The translations under genes were made by a program, and so were the position numbers. Shown here one piece after another: positions 35,276 to 42,964 of a DNA stretch of 64,000 nt (its first letter is position 1; each line of letters begins with the position of its first letter). This DNA is from Brevundimonas vesicularis. GTDB taxonomy: Bacteria; Pseudomonadota; Alphaproteobacteria; Caulobacterales; Caulobacteraceae. The notes beneath the pieces were generated by a model that worked only from the letters and a program-made list of their open reading frames with translations, ran no database searches and had not been told where the DNA came from. Where the stretch lies: the NCBI RefSeq assembly GCF_027886425.1, contig NZ_CP115671.1:1612001-1676000 (forward strand). The letters run 5' to 3'.

Positions 35276-37690
35276 GTGAAGATTGCCGAACGCTGGTTCG
35301 TGTGGGCGGGCATGGTTCTGCTGGGCGGCATCGCCCTGGCGGGGTTGGTCGTCGCCGTCTATGCGGCGTGGCTGTTCCACGACCTGCCCGATGCGTCGGA
35401 GCTAGCGGATTATCGCCCGCCGACCGCGACGCGCGTCTATGCCGGTGACGGCACCCTGATCGGCGAGTTTTCGGACGAGCGCCGGATCTATGTCTCCTAC
35501 GACCAGATTCCCCAGCCGGTGATCCACGCCTTCCTGGCGGCTGAAGATCGCAACTTCTTCCAGCATGGCGGCATCGACGTGGGCGGCATCGGCCGCGCGT
35601 CGCTGAAGAACGTCTTCAATCTGGCGTCGGGACGCCGGCTGGAAGGCGGTTCGACCATCACCCAGCAGGTGGCCAAGAACGTCCTGCTGACCAACGAATC
35701 CAGCCTGAACCGCAAGCTGAAGGAAGCCATCCTGGCCAATCGCCTGGAGGCGACCCTATCCAAGGAGCAGATCCTCGAGCTGTATCTGAACGAGATATTC
35801 CTGGGCTATCGCTCGTTCGGCATAGCGTCGGCGGCCTACAACTATTTCGGCAAATCGCTGGCGCAGCTGACGCCCGACGAAGCCGCCTTCCTGGCGTCCC
35901 TGCCCAAGGGGCCGAACAACTATCACCCCAAGCGTCACCCCGGCGCGGCCAAGGGCCGTCGTGACTGGGTGCTGGGCGAGATGGAGCAGAGCGGCTGGCT
36001 GACGCCTGAACAGCTGGTCGAGGCACGCGCCAAGCCTCTGATCACGCGCGATGCGCCGCAACGGTCGGATTACAAGGACGCCGACTTCTTCGTCGAAGAA
36101 GCGCGCCGCCAGGCCGCCGCCAACCCCCAGTTCGGCGAGCAGCTGCGCGCTGGCGGCTTCTATATGCGCACGACCCTGGACCCGACGCTGCAGACGGCGG
36201 CGCGCCGGGCTCTGATGCAGGGGCTTGAGAACTACGACCGTCGTCACGGCTGGCGCGGCGGGTGGGGCACGACCGATTTCGCCGACGGCTGGCAGGCGGT
36301 CGCGCTGAAAGAACAGGCGCCGCCCGAGCGTCGCAGCTGGCAGGCCGCAGCCATCGAAAGCGTCAGCGGCAACACGGTGCGCATCCGCACGGCCCGCGAC
36401 GACAAGTCCGGCACGCTGCTGGCTTCGGACGCGGCCTGGGCCAACGCCAACCGCCAGCTGAAGCGCGGCGAACTGATCTTCGTGGAGCCCCAGGGCGGGC
36501 AGTTCGCCCTGAAGCAGGTGCCGCGCGTCAACGGGGCGCTGGTGGCCATCGAGCCGCAGTCCGGCCGCGTGCTGGCGATGGTCGGCGGCTATTCCTATGC
36601 GCTGTCCAGCTTCAACCGGGCGACTCAGGCGCGCCGCCAACCGGGTTCAGCGTTCAAACCCTTCGTCTATGCGACGGCGCTGGAGGGCGACTTCACTCCC
36701 GCCTCGATCGTGCTGGATGCGCCGATCAGCTTTGCCGGCGGTCCCAACGGCACGCGCTGGACGCCCGAGAACTACAGCCGCCAATACTATGGCCCTCAGA
36801 CGCTGCGTCGCGGGCTGGAGCTGTCGCGCAACGTCATGACGGTACGGCTGGCACAGTCGGTCGGCATGAAGAAGATTGTGGAGCAGGCGGATCGCATGGG
36901 GCTGCCCGGCATGACGCCGAACCTGTCGGTCTCGCTGGGCGCCGGCGAGGTCACGCCTCTGGATATCACGGCCGCTTATTCCGCCTTCGCGAACGGCGGT
37001 CGGCGGGTGACGCCCTATCTGATCGACTATGTTCAGGACCGTGACGGCGAGACCATCTTCCGCGCCGACAACCGCAGCTGCCGCGAATGCGGACGGGGCT
37101 TCTCGGGCCAGGAGTCGCCGCGCCTGCAGCAGCGCGGAACCCAGGTCATCGACCCGATCACCGCCTATCAGATGAGCTCCATGCTGGAAGGCGTGGTCCA
37201 ACGCGGCACCGCCGCCAGCGCGCGCGGCCTGGGGCCCTGGGTCGCGGGCAAGACCGGCACGACCAACGAATATCGCTCGGCCTGGTTCGTGGGCTTCACC
37301 ACCGACATCGTGGTCGGCGTGTTCATCGGCTTCGACGACAACCGCTCGCTGGGATCCGGTGAAGCCGGCGCCTCGGCCGCCGTGCCGGTCTTCACGGAGT
37401 TCATGCAGACGGCCTTGAAGGAAAGGCCGGCTCGCCCGTTCGTGCGGCCCAAGAACGCCATATTCCGGACCGTCAACGGCATCGAGGAGGCCTTCCGCCC
37501 CGGCACCGAACGCCAGGCCCCGCCGCCGCGCCCGACCGGTCCGGCCCAGCCCGTCGGACCGCAGAACTACTACGAGGTGATCCGCCGCGAGCAGGAGGCC
37601 GCCAGCGGCGCGCCCGCCTCGTCGCCGGCGCCCACCGCGCCACCGCCGCCCAAGAAGGCGCCGGCCGAGGACTTGAGCGGATTGTACTGA
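35276..37690 (+). CDS. mrcA: Penicillin-binding protein 1A (bifunctional murein synthase)
   Basis: A class A PBP of 804 residues that polymerises and cross-links peptidoglycan. An N-terminal membrane anchor (about 10-32) leads into a GT51 glycosyltransferase domain with EDRNFFQHGG and GGSTITQQVAKN. An OB-like insert and the transpeptidase domain follow, with SAFK (SxxK), SRN (SxN) and AGKTGTTNEY (KTG). Two cysteines (CRECG) lie in the late transpeptidase region. The tail of about 60 residues is rich in Pro and Ala. The start is GTG at 35276. A strong hairpin terminator follows. Confidence 0.94.
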   Translation: MKIAERWFVWAGMVLLGGIALAGLVVAVYAAWLFHDLPDASELADYRPPTATRVYAGDGTLIGEFSDERRIYVSYDQIPQPVIHAFLAAEDRNFFQHGGIDVGGIGRASLKNVFNLASGRRLEGGSTITQQVAKNVLLTNESSLNRKLKEAILANRLEATLSKEQILELYLNEIFLGYRSFGIASAAYNYFGKSLAQLTPDEAAFLASLPKGPNNYHPKRHPGAAKGRRDWVLGEMEQSGWLTPEQLVEARAKPLITRDAPQRSDYKDADFFVEEARRQAAANPQFGEQLRAGGFYMRTTLDPTLQTAARRALMQGLENYDRRHGWRGGWGTTDFADGWQAVALKEQAPPERRSWQAAAIESVSGNTVRIRTARDDKSGTLLASDAAWANANRQLKRGELIFVEPQGGQFALKQVPRVNGALVAIEPQSGRVLAMVGGYSYALSSFNRATQARRQPGSAFKPFVYATALEGDFTPASIVLDAPISFAGGPNGTRWTPENYSRQYYGPQTLRRGLELSRNVMTVRLAQSVGMKKIVEQADRMGLPGMTPNLSVSLGAGEVTPLDITAAYSAFANGGRRVTPYLIDYVQDRDGETIFRADNRSCRECGRGFSGQESPRLQQRGTQVIDPITAYQMSSMLEGVVQRGTAASARGLGPWVAGKTGTTNEYRSAWFVGFTTDIVVGVFIGFDDNRSLGSGEAGASAAVPVFTEFMQTALKERPARPFVRPKNAIFRTVNGIEEAFRPGTERQAPPPRPTGPAQPVGPQNYYEVIRREQEAASGAPASSPAPTAPPPPKKAPAEDLSGLY

Positions 37691-37710
37691 AGCTCTAGGT
37701 AGGCCTTTCG

Positions 37711-37739
37711 AACGGCGCGTCCTCGTGGCGCGCCGTTTT
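37711..37739 (+). terminator. Terminator after PBP1A
   Basis: Stem AACGGCGCG (37711-37719) and CGCGCCGTT (37729-37737), 9 bp perfect, loop of 9 nt, followed by TT. It separates the PBP gene from prfB. Confidence 0.75.
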
Positions 37740-37809
37740 CCATTAATCCTGCCCTATTGCGCGACCTGCGGGCCGCGCTGCTTGAGGGCGTTGTGTCGCG
37801 GAGATTGCG

Positions 37810-38932
37810 ATGAGACCGGATGTCGAGGCCATGAAGGCCGACATCGAGCAGAGCGTCGCTCTGCTCAGGAGGCGTCTTTGACTGGGATGTCGCTCTAAGA
37901 AAGCTCGATGAGCTGAATGCGCGCGTCGAGGATCCGACGCTGTGGGACAAGCCCGACGAGGCCCAGGCCGTCAGCCGCGAACGCTCGCAGCTGGAAGGCA
38001 AGATCAACACCGTCAAGGCGATGGAGCAGGACCTCGAAGACGGGGTGATGCTGGCCGAGATGGCGGACGAGGAGGGCGACGAGGGCGCGCTGGAAGACGC
38101 TCGCGCGTCGCTGCGCGGCATCAAGGAACGCGCCGCCCGCGCCGAGCTGGAAGCTTTGCTGTCCGGCGAGGCTGACGGCAACGACGCCTATCTGGAAGTG
38201 AACTCCGGCGCGGGCGGCACCGAGTCGAACGACTGGGCCGGCATGCTGCTGCGCATGTACTCTCGCTGGGCCAAGGCGCACGGCTATGAGGTCACGATCG
38301 AAGCGCACGAAGAGGGCGAGCAGGCGGGGGTCAAGTCGGCCACCATCCTGATCGAGGGGCCCAACGCCTATGGCTGGCTGAAGTCGGAATCGGGCGTGCA
38401 CCGCCTGGTCCGCATCAGCCCCTATGACGCGGCGGCCAAGCGCCACACCAGCTTCGCCTCCATCGGGGTGTCGCCGGTCGTGGACGACGCGATCGAAATC
38501 GACATCAACCCCTCGGACGTCCGCACCGACACCTATCGCGCCTCGGGCGCGGGCGGTCAGCACATCAACAAGACCGACTCGGCTGTGCGCCTGACCCACA
38601 CCCCGACCAACACCGTCGTGGCCTGCCAGGCCGGCCGGTCGCAGCACCAGAACCGCGAGATGGCATGGAAGATGCTGCGCGCGCGCCTGTACGAGCTGGA
38701 ACTGCAGAAGCGTGAGGCGGCGGCTCAGGCGCTGGCCGACGCCAAGACCGACATCGGGTGGGGTCACCAGATCCGCTCCTATGTCCTGCAGCCCTATCAG
38801 ATGGTGAAGGACCTGCGGACCGAGGTTGAGACCTCGGACACCCAGGGGGTGCTGGACGGCGACCTGGACGCCTTCATGGGCGCGGCCCTGGCCCAGCGGG
38901 TCGGCGAGACCCGCGGATCGAGCGTGGACTGA
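37810..38932 (+). CDS. prfB: Peptide chain release factor 2 with programmed +1 frameshift
   Basis: Release factor 2 terminates translation at UAA and UGA. The gene is read as 37810-37878 joined to 37880-38932, giving 373 residues. The first 23 codons end at CTT followed by in-frame TGA (37879-37881); skipping one T yields GAC TGG GAT and the rest of the protein. The C-terminal part has the catalytic GGQ (ASGAGGQHINK). The codon-recognition loop reads ISPYDAAAKRHTSF, SPY rather than the E. coli SPF. A strong terminator follows the stop. Confidence 0.95.
37867..37882 (+). promoter_or_regulatory. prfB programmed +1 frameshift site
   Basis: AGGAGG (37867-37872), a Shine-Dalgarno-like stimulator, sits 3 nt before CTT-TGA-C (37876-37882), the same spacing as the E. 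coli site. Low RF2 makes ribosomes pause at UGA and slip from CUU to UUU, restoring synthesis: an autoregulatory loop conserved in many bacteria. Confidence 0.93.
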
Positions 38933-38935
38933 CGG

Positions 38936-38966
38936 AAAAGGGCGGCTCCGATGAGCCGCCCTTTTT
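38936..38966. terminator. Strong terminator after prfB, convergent with bactofilin gene
   Basis: A 13-bp perfect stem, AAAAGGGCGGCTC (38936-38948) with GAGCCGCCCTTTT (38953-38965), loop CGAT, followed by T. A and T runs on both sides make it usable from either direction; the bactofilin gene ends at 39008 on the other strand. Confidence 0.9.
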
Positions 38967-39007
38967 GTTTGGGCTGCCGGTTTTGCGGCCGTTCAGATTC
39001 GACGCGG

Positions 39008-39553
39008 TCAGGCGGCGGTCTTGTCCGCCTTGTCAGCCTTCGGCGCGGGGGCTTCCAGCATGGCGGCGCCGGGGGTGTCGCGCTTGGCCTGGTTACAGCG
39101 GCCCTGGAACCAAGCGCCCTGGTCGATGGCGAGCTGTTCCTGCGTGATGTCGCCCTCGACGCGGGCGGTAGCGTGAAGCTTGACCTGTTTGGCGACGATG
39201 GCGCCGGAGACGCGGCCGCGCACGTCAAGCACGTCGGCATGGACCGTGCCCTCGACCGAGCCGCCTTCGCCGATCACGACGCGCGAGACGCGAACGTCGC
39301 CCTTCAGGGAGCCGTCGACCTGAAGCTCGCCGGCGCCGGAGATGTTGCCTTCGTATTTCACGCCGGCCGAGAGTGTCGAGAGGTTGCTGGACCGGGCCGC
39401 TGGACGGGCCGGTTCAGGCGCGCGCGGCGCAGGCGTTGTCGCGGGCAGGGACGGCGTGGTCGCTGTCGTCGGCGTGGGCGTGGTCGGTTCGGGCGCCGGG
39501 GGGATGCCCAGGCCGTTCGATCCGCTGTCGTAGGATTTGCTCTTGGTGAACAT
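39008..39553 (-). CDS. Bactofilin
   Basis: A 181-residue cytoskeletal protein that polymerises without nucleotide. The N-terminal 55 residues are low-complexity Pro/Thr/Ala. The DUF583 beta-helical core (about 58-150) shows the repeating pattern GNISGAGELQVDGSLKGDV and GSVEGTVHADVLDVRGRVSG. A charged Lys/Ala tail follows. Bactofilins in Caulobacter recruit a peptidoglycan synthase to the stalk; PBP1A is encoded 1.3 kb away, but that link is only suggestive. Confidence 0.92.
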   Translation of the reverse strand: MFTKSKSYDSGSNGLGIPPAPEPTTPTPTTATTPSLPATTPAPRAPEPARPAARSSNLSTLSAGVKYEGNISGAGELQVDGSLKGDVRVSRVVIGEGGSVEGTVHADVLDVRGRVSGAIVAKQVKLHATARVEGDITQEQLAIDQGAWFQGRCNQAKRDTPGAAMLEAPAPKADKADKTAA

Positions 39554-39667
39554 GGTGCGCTCCGCATCTGCCAGCCAAGGCCGGCCAAGCCCCTATTAGC
39601 CCCGACGCCCACTAGGCCGTGGAGGAGGGGCCAAGGTCAAGCATCGCTTCCGAACGGCGCTCGCTGA

Positions 39668-40129
39668 TCACAGGGCCCTGGCGGCCTCCAGCACGGCGGC
39701 GGCGTGGTCGGCGACCTTCACATTGCGCCAGGCCTTGGCGACGTGGCCCTCGGCGTCGATCAGGAAGGTGGCCCGCTCGACGCCCATATATTCGCGGCCA
39801 TAAAGCTTCTTCTGCACCCAGACGCCCCAAGCCTCGCAGGCGGCGCCGTCCTCGTCGGAGGCGAGGGTGACGGCGAGATCGTATTTGGCCTTGAACTTGT
39901 CGTGCTTCTTCACCGTGTCCTTGGACACGCCGATGACCGGAACGCCCAGCGCAGCGAAGTCGGGCGCCAGGGCGGTGAAGTCCTGGGCCTCGCGCGTGCA
40001 GCCGGTCGTGTCGTCCTTGGGGTAGAAATAGATGACGGCGGGCTTGCCCTTTAGGGCGTCGAGGGCGACGCGGCCGCCGCCGTCCGTGGGCAGGTCGAGG
40101 GCGGGCGCGGGCTGGCGTTCATTGATCAT
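39668..40129 (-). CDS. bcp: Thioredoxin-dependent peroxiredoxin (Bcp/PrxQ)
   Basis: Reduces hydrogen and organic peroxides using thioredoxin. The protein has 153 residues from the ATG at 40127-40129 (an upstream ATG at 40141 adds four). The peroxidatic cysteine is in the YPKDDTTGCTREAQDF motif; another cysteine in GAACEAWGVW may resolve it. The start overlaps the 3' end of the GIY-YIG gene by 11 bp. Confidence 0.92.
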   Translation of the reverse strand: MINERQPAPALDLPTDGGGRVALDALKGKPAVIYFYPKDDTTGCTREAQDFTALAPDFAALGVPVIGVSKDTVKKHDKFKAKYDLAVTLASDEDGAACEAWGVWVQKKLYGREYMGVERATFLIDAEGHVAKAWRNVKVADHAAAVLEAARAL

Positions 40130-40484
40130 TGGGTGTCTCACTCATTCCGCTCATCCCCGCGAAGGCGGGGACCCAGTCCTTGGCGTCCTTCAGGCCGCCA
40201 AGGCGAAAGTCATCATACAGATCGAGCCAGTTCGAATTTTCCTTTTCGATCATCTGAAGCTTCCAGTCTCGGTTCCATTTCTTGATCTGCCGTTCCCGGC
40301 GGAATGCGGCCTCACGCGTTTCGTGAACTTCGAACCAGACCAGCAGATCCACGTCATACTTGGCGGTAAAGCCGGCGAAGGTCTTGTTCCTGTGCTGCGC
40401 GACACGCTGGATCAGGTCATCGGTCGAACCTGTATAGAGTGTTCCATTTCGGCGGCTTGCGACGATGTAGGTGAAGAAAGCCAT
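40119..40484 (-). CDS. GIY-YIG domain endonuclease-like protein
   Basis: A 121-residue single-domain protein. TYIVASRRNGTLYTGSTDDL carries the GIY-YIG strands (here TYI and LYTG), and the RERQIKKWNRDWK segment is typical of the UPF0213/YhbQ-like small GIY-YIG group. The C-terminal coding end (WVPAFAGM) is written by one copy of an inverted repeat, and the other copy lies 14 bp upstream of the ATG, so the gene is bracketed by repeats. The gene is less GC-rich than its neighbours, consistent with transfer. Cellular role unknown. Confidence 0.88.
   Translation of the reverse strand: MAFFTYIVASRRNGTLYTGSTDDLIQRVAQHRNKTFAGFTAKYDVDLLVWFEVHETREAAFRRERQIKKWNRDWKLQMIEKENSNWLDLYDDFRLGGLKDAKDWVPAFAGMSGMSETPNDQ
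40145..40176. repeat. Inverted repeat copy 1 (3' side of GIY-YIG gene)
   Basis: 32 bp identical at 31 positions to the reverse complement of 40498-40529. Its core TCCCCGC-GAAG-GCGGGGA is itself a 7-bp hairpin. It overlaps the last codons of the GIY-YIG gene and lies just upstream of bcp. Confidence 0.88.
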
Positions 40485-40497
40485 GCTTTAACATCGT

Positions 40498-40529
40498 CTG
40501 GGTCCCCGCTTTCGCGGGGATGAGCGGAA
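40498..40529. repeat. Inverted repeat copy 2 (5' side of GIY-YIG gene)
   Basis: 32 bp, the inverted partner of 40145-40176, with a single A/G difference in the hairpin loop. It lies between the GIY-YIG start (40484) and the tyrS stop (40557). I noticed no other copy in this window. Confidence 0.88.
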
Positions 40530-40556
40530 GTAGGAAATCTGGCGGGATTGAGAGAG

Positions 40557-41810
40557 TTAGACGGGCCTCACCAGAACGATCTTTTTCTTGCCCGCCGCCA
40601 GTTTGATGACGCCGTCCTTGAGGTCGGCCTCGGTCAGCAGTTGGGCGCCGTCGGACACTGCGGCGTCGTTGAGGCGCAGGCCGCCGCCTTGGGCCAGGCG
40701 ACGGGCCTCGCCGTTGGAGGCCGTCAGGCCAGCCTTTGTCACGACGGCGGCGATCATGGCGCCGTAAACCTCGGCCGACGGCAGTTCGACGGTCGGCAGG
40801 TCAGCGGACAACTGACCCATTTCAAAGTTGCTTTCGGCGGCGGCGCGCGCCTTTGCGGCCTCGTCCGCGCCATGCAGGAGCGTGGTCGCGGCGTCGGCGA
40901 GGGCCTTCTTGGCCTCGTTGATGGCGGCGCCCTCAAGGGCCTCGTATTCCGCGATCTGCTCCAGGCTCAGGTCGGTGAACAGGCGCATGAAGCGGCCGAC
41001 GTCGGCGTCCTCGGCGTTACGCCAGAACTGCCAGTAGTCGTAGGGGCTGAGTTGTTCGGCGTTCAGCCAGATGGCGCCCTGAGCGGTCTTGCCCATCTTA
41101 CCGCCCGATGCCGTGGTCAGCAGCGGCGTGGTCAGGCCGAAGGCGGCCTTCTGATCCACGCGGCGCACCAGATCCACGCCCGAAGTGATGTTGCCCCACT
41201 GGTCCGAGCCGCCCATTTGCAGGGTGACCTTGTGGCTGCGATTGAGCTCCAGGAAGTCCACCGACTGCATCAGCATGTAGTTGAACTCAAGGAAGGTCAT
41301 CGGCTGTTCGCGCTCAAGGCGCAGCTTGACTGAATCGAAGCTCAGCATCCGGTTGACGGTGAAGTGGGTGCCGAAATCCCGCAGGAACTGGATGTAGCCG
41401 TAGCCGGACAGCCAGTCGTCGTTATTGACCATGACCGCATCGGTCGGTCCGTCGCCGAACGTCAGGAACTTGGCGAAGACCGTCTTGATGGTGTCGATGT
41501 TGGACTGGATTGTCTCTTCGGTCAGTTGCGGACGCGACGTATCCTTGCCGGTGGGGTCGCCGACCTTGGTCGTGCCGCCGCCCATCAGGACGATGGGCTT
41601 GCCGCCCGCTTGCTGAAGCCGGCGCAACATCATGATCTGGATCAGGCTGCCGACGTGCAGTGACGGTGCAGTGGCGTCGAAACCGATATAGCCCGGCACC
41701 ACGCCCGCAGCGGCCGCCTCGTCCAATTCGACGGGGTGGGTGATCTGATGGATGTAGCCGCGCGCCTGAAGCGTGCGCAGGAAGTCGGATTTGAAGGCGT
41801 GTTCGGTCAT
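40557..41810 (-). CDS. tyrS: Tyrosyl-tRNA synthetase
   Basis: Charges tRNA-Tyr. A 417-residue class I synthetase with the HIGH-like motif in PSLHVGSLIQI, the LMGGGTTKVGDPTGKD segment, and the KMSKS-like loop GGKMGKTAQGA. A C-terminal S4-like RNA-binding domain (EARRLAQGGGLRLND) follows. Length matches bacterial TyrRS. The 327 bp upstream contain no gene. Confidence 0.95.
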   Translation of the reverse strand: MTEHAFKSDFLRTLQARGYIHQITHPVELDEAAAAGVVPGYIGFDATAPSLHVGSLIQIMMLRRLQQAGGKPIVLMGGGTTKVGDPTGKDTSRPQLTEETIQSNIDTIKTVFAKFLTFGDGPTDAVMVNNDDWLSGYGYIQFLRDFGTHFTVNRMLSFDSVKLRLEREQPMTFLEFNYMLMQSVDFLELNRSHKVTLQMGGSDQWGNITSGVDLVRRVDQKAAFGLTTPLLTTASGGKMGKTAQGAIWLNAEQLSPYDYWQFWRNAEDADVGRFMRLFTDLSLEQIAEYEALEGAAINEAKKALADAATTLLHGADEAAKARAAAESNFEMGQLSADLPTVELPSAEVYGAMIAAVVTKAGLTASNGEARRLAQGGGLRLNDAAVSDGAQLLTEADLKDGVIKLAAGKKKIVLVRPV

Positions 41811-42137
41811 GGTGAGGCTGGGTTAGCAGGGATGACGAGGGTCGTCTTCCTTTAGTCGAGGCGGCGTCGGCTGTTCAGACGGTGAGGATGAAAAACACCG
41901 TCTAAAGTGTCTAATTCGTCTAATCTCGGTCGGCGCGAAATTGCACTGCACCGCGAAAGCGCGTGCAAAATGCAAGATGGTGCAGTTCAGGCGGAGCGGC
42001 TTTGGGCATGGCTCGCCCATTGTACGACCGTTTTGCAGAGTGACAGGGTAAGCGCTGCTGCTTCGTGTCAAAGCCTTGTTTTGTCAGGGTATATCTGGCG
42101 AAAATACTAAGGTTAGTGTGACTTTTGAGCGTGGCCG
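41811..42137. other. Gene-free region upstream of tyrS with short repeats
   Basis: 327 bp of lower GC than its surroundings. It holds three 9-bp-spaced GTCTAA units (41900, 41909, 41918), a hairpin with arms GACGGTG (41878-41884) and CACCGTC (41896-41902), and paired ACTGCACC/GGTGCAGT arms around 41944-41986. On the minus strand TTGACA (42066-42071) could be a -35. No convincing open frame is seen. It may be the tyrS leader or contain a small RNA. Confidence 0.5.
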
Positions 42138-42353
42138 CTACTTCAATCCGTCCTGCGCCAACGTGTAGGCGACCACGGCGTTGGCGTGGCCGTGGCCCAT
42201 GCCGTGCGCGTCCTTGAGAATGGAGACCAACTCCATGTGCCGGGCGGGATAGCCGTCGCGCACAATCTGCTGCCAATAGGAAATAGGATGGCCGTAGGTC
42301 TTCTCGATTGAGGGGAAGTATGACGCCGGACCCTTCACGGGATTGTCGGGCAT
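42138..42353 (-). CDS. DUF4287 domain protein
   Basis: A 71-residue protein. KGPASYFPSIEKTYGHPISYW is the DUF4287 signature, followed by the LKDAHGMGHGHANAVVAYTL helix. It is a small soluble cytoplasmic protein of unknown function that in other bacteria often stands alone or next to DUF5655. Here it stands alone. Confidence 0.82.
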   Translation of the reverse strand: MPDNPVKGPASYFPSIEKTYGHPISYWQQIVRDGYPARHMELVSILKDAHGMGHGHANAVVAYTLAQDGLK

Positions 42354-42454
42354 GAGGTTCTCCGTTTCCAGAACCGATACTATCGCAACGCGCGGTGAGC
42401 GTCATGGCGATGCATGAGCGTTGACCGTGCGCGTTGCTTCGATACGAAGGCTCT

Positions 42455-42964
42455 ATGCGTCTGCCTCTGATCCCGCACCCGACATCCAGCCCGGCCGGGC
42501 TGACGCTGGAGGTCGAGGCGCGGCGAGCCGGGCGGGTGTTGAGCCTGGAGTATGTGCTGGCCGGACCGGTGGATGGGGTGTGGCGGCCGGAGACGGCGGC
42601 GCGGGTGCGGACGGATGGGCTGTGGCAGGCAACCTGTTTCGAGGCGTTCGTTCGCACCGAGGCGGGCGGCTATGTCGAATACAATCTGTCGCCGTCGGGG
42701 GCGTGGGCGGCCTATCGATTCGACGGCTATCGCGAGGGGATGCGGGATCTGGAGATGCCCGCGCCGTTCATCGTGACGCGGTCGGCGCCCGGACAGTTCG
42801 TGCTGACGGCGGACGTGACGTTGCCGGAGGATGCCGTTGGGGCGGCGGGGTTGGCGGCGGTGATCCGGGGCGTGGACGGGGCGATCGGCTATTGGGCGCT
42901 GGCGCATCCTTCGGATAAGCCCGACTTTCATCATCCCGACTCGTTCGCGCTGGACCTGACATGA
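42455..42964 (+). CDS. DOMON-like domain protein
   Basis: 169 residues from the ATG at 42455 (an ATG at 42434 adds seven). The beta-rich sequence with LWQATCFEAFV, GYVEYNLSPSGAWAAYRF and the C-terminal PDFHHPDSFAL matches the DOMON-like family seen in alphaproteobacteria, resembling carbohydrate-binding CBM9-type folds. There is no signal peptide. Its stop overlaps the DUF1343 gene by 4 bp, so the two are coupled. Confidence 0.8.
   Translation: MRLPLIPHPTSSPAGLTLEVEARRAGRVLSLEYVLAGPVDGVWRPETAARVRTDGLWQATCFEAFVRTEAGGYVEYNLSPSGAWAAYRFDGYREGMRDLEMPAPFIVTRSAPGQFVLTADVTLPEDAVGAAGLAAVIRGVDGAIGYWALAHPSDKPDFHHPDSFALDLT

Noticed and set aside
38401..38460. SPY in place of SPF in RF2 as a sign of changed stop-codon use
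   Set aside because: A Phe-to-Tyr change is conservative and, to my recollection, usual in alphaproteobacterial RF2; TGA stops are used normally throughout the window.
41823..42071. An 82-codon minus-strand frame upstream of tyrS
   Set aside because: No ribosome-binding site, no recognisable domain, and it runs through the repeats and hairpins of the gap.
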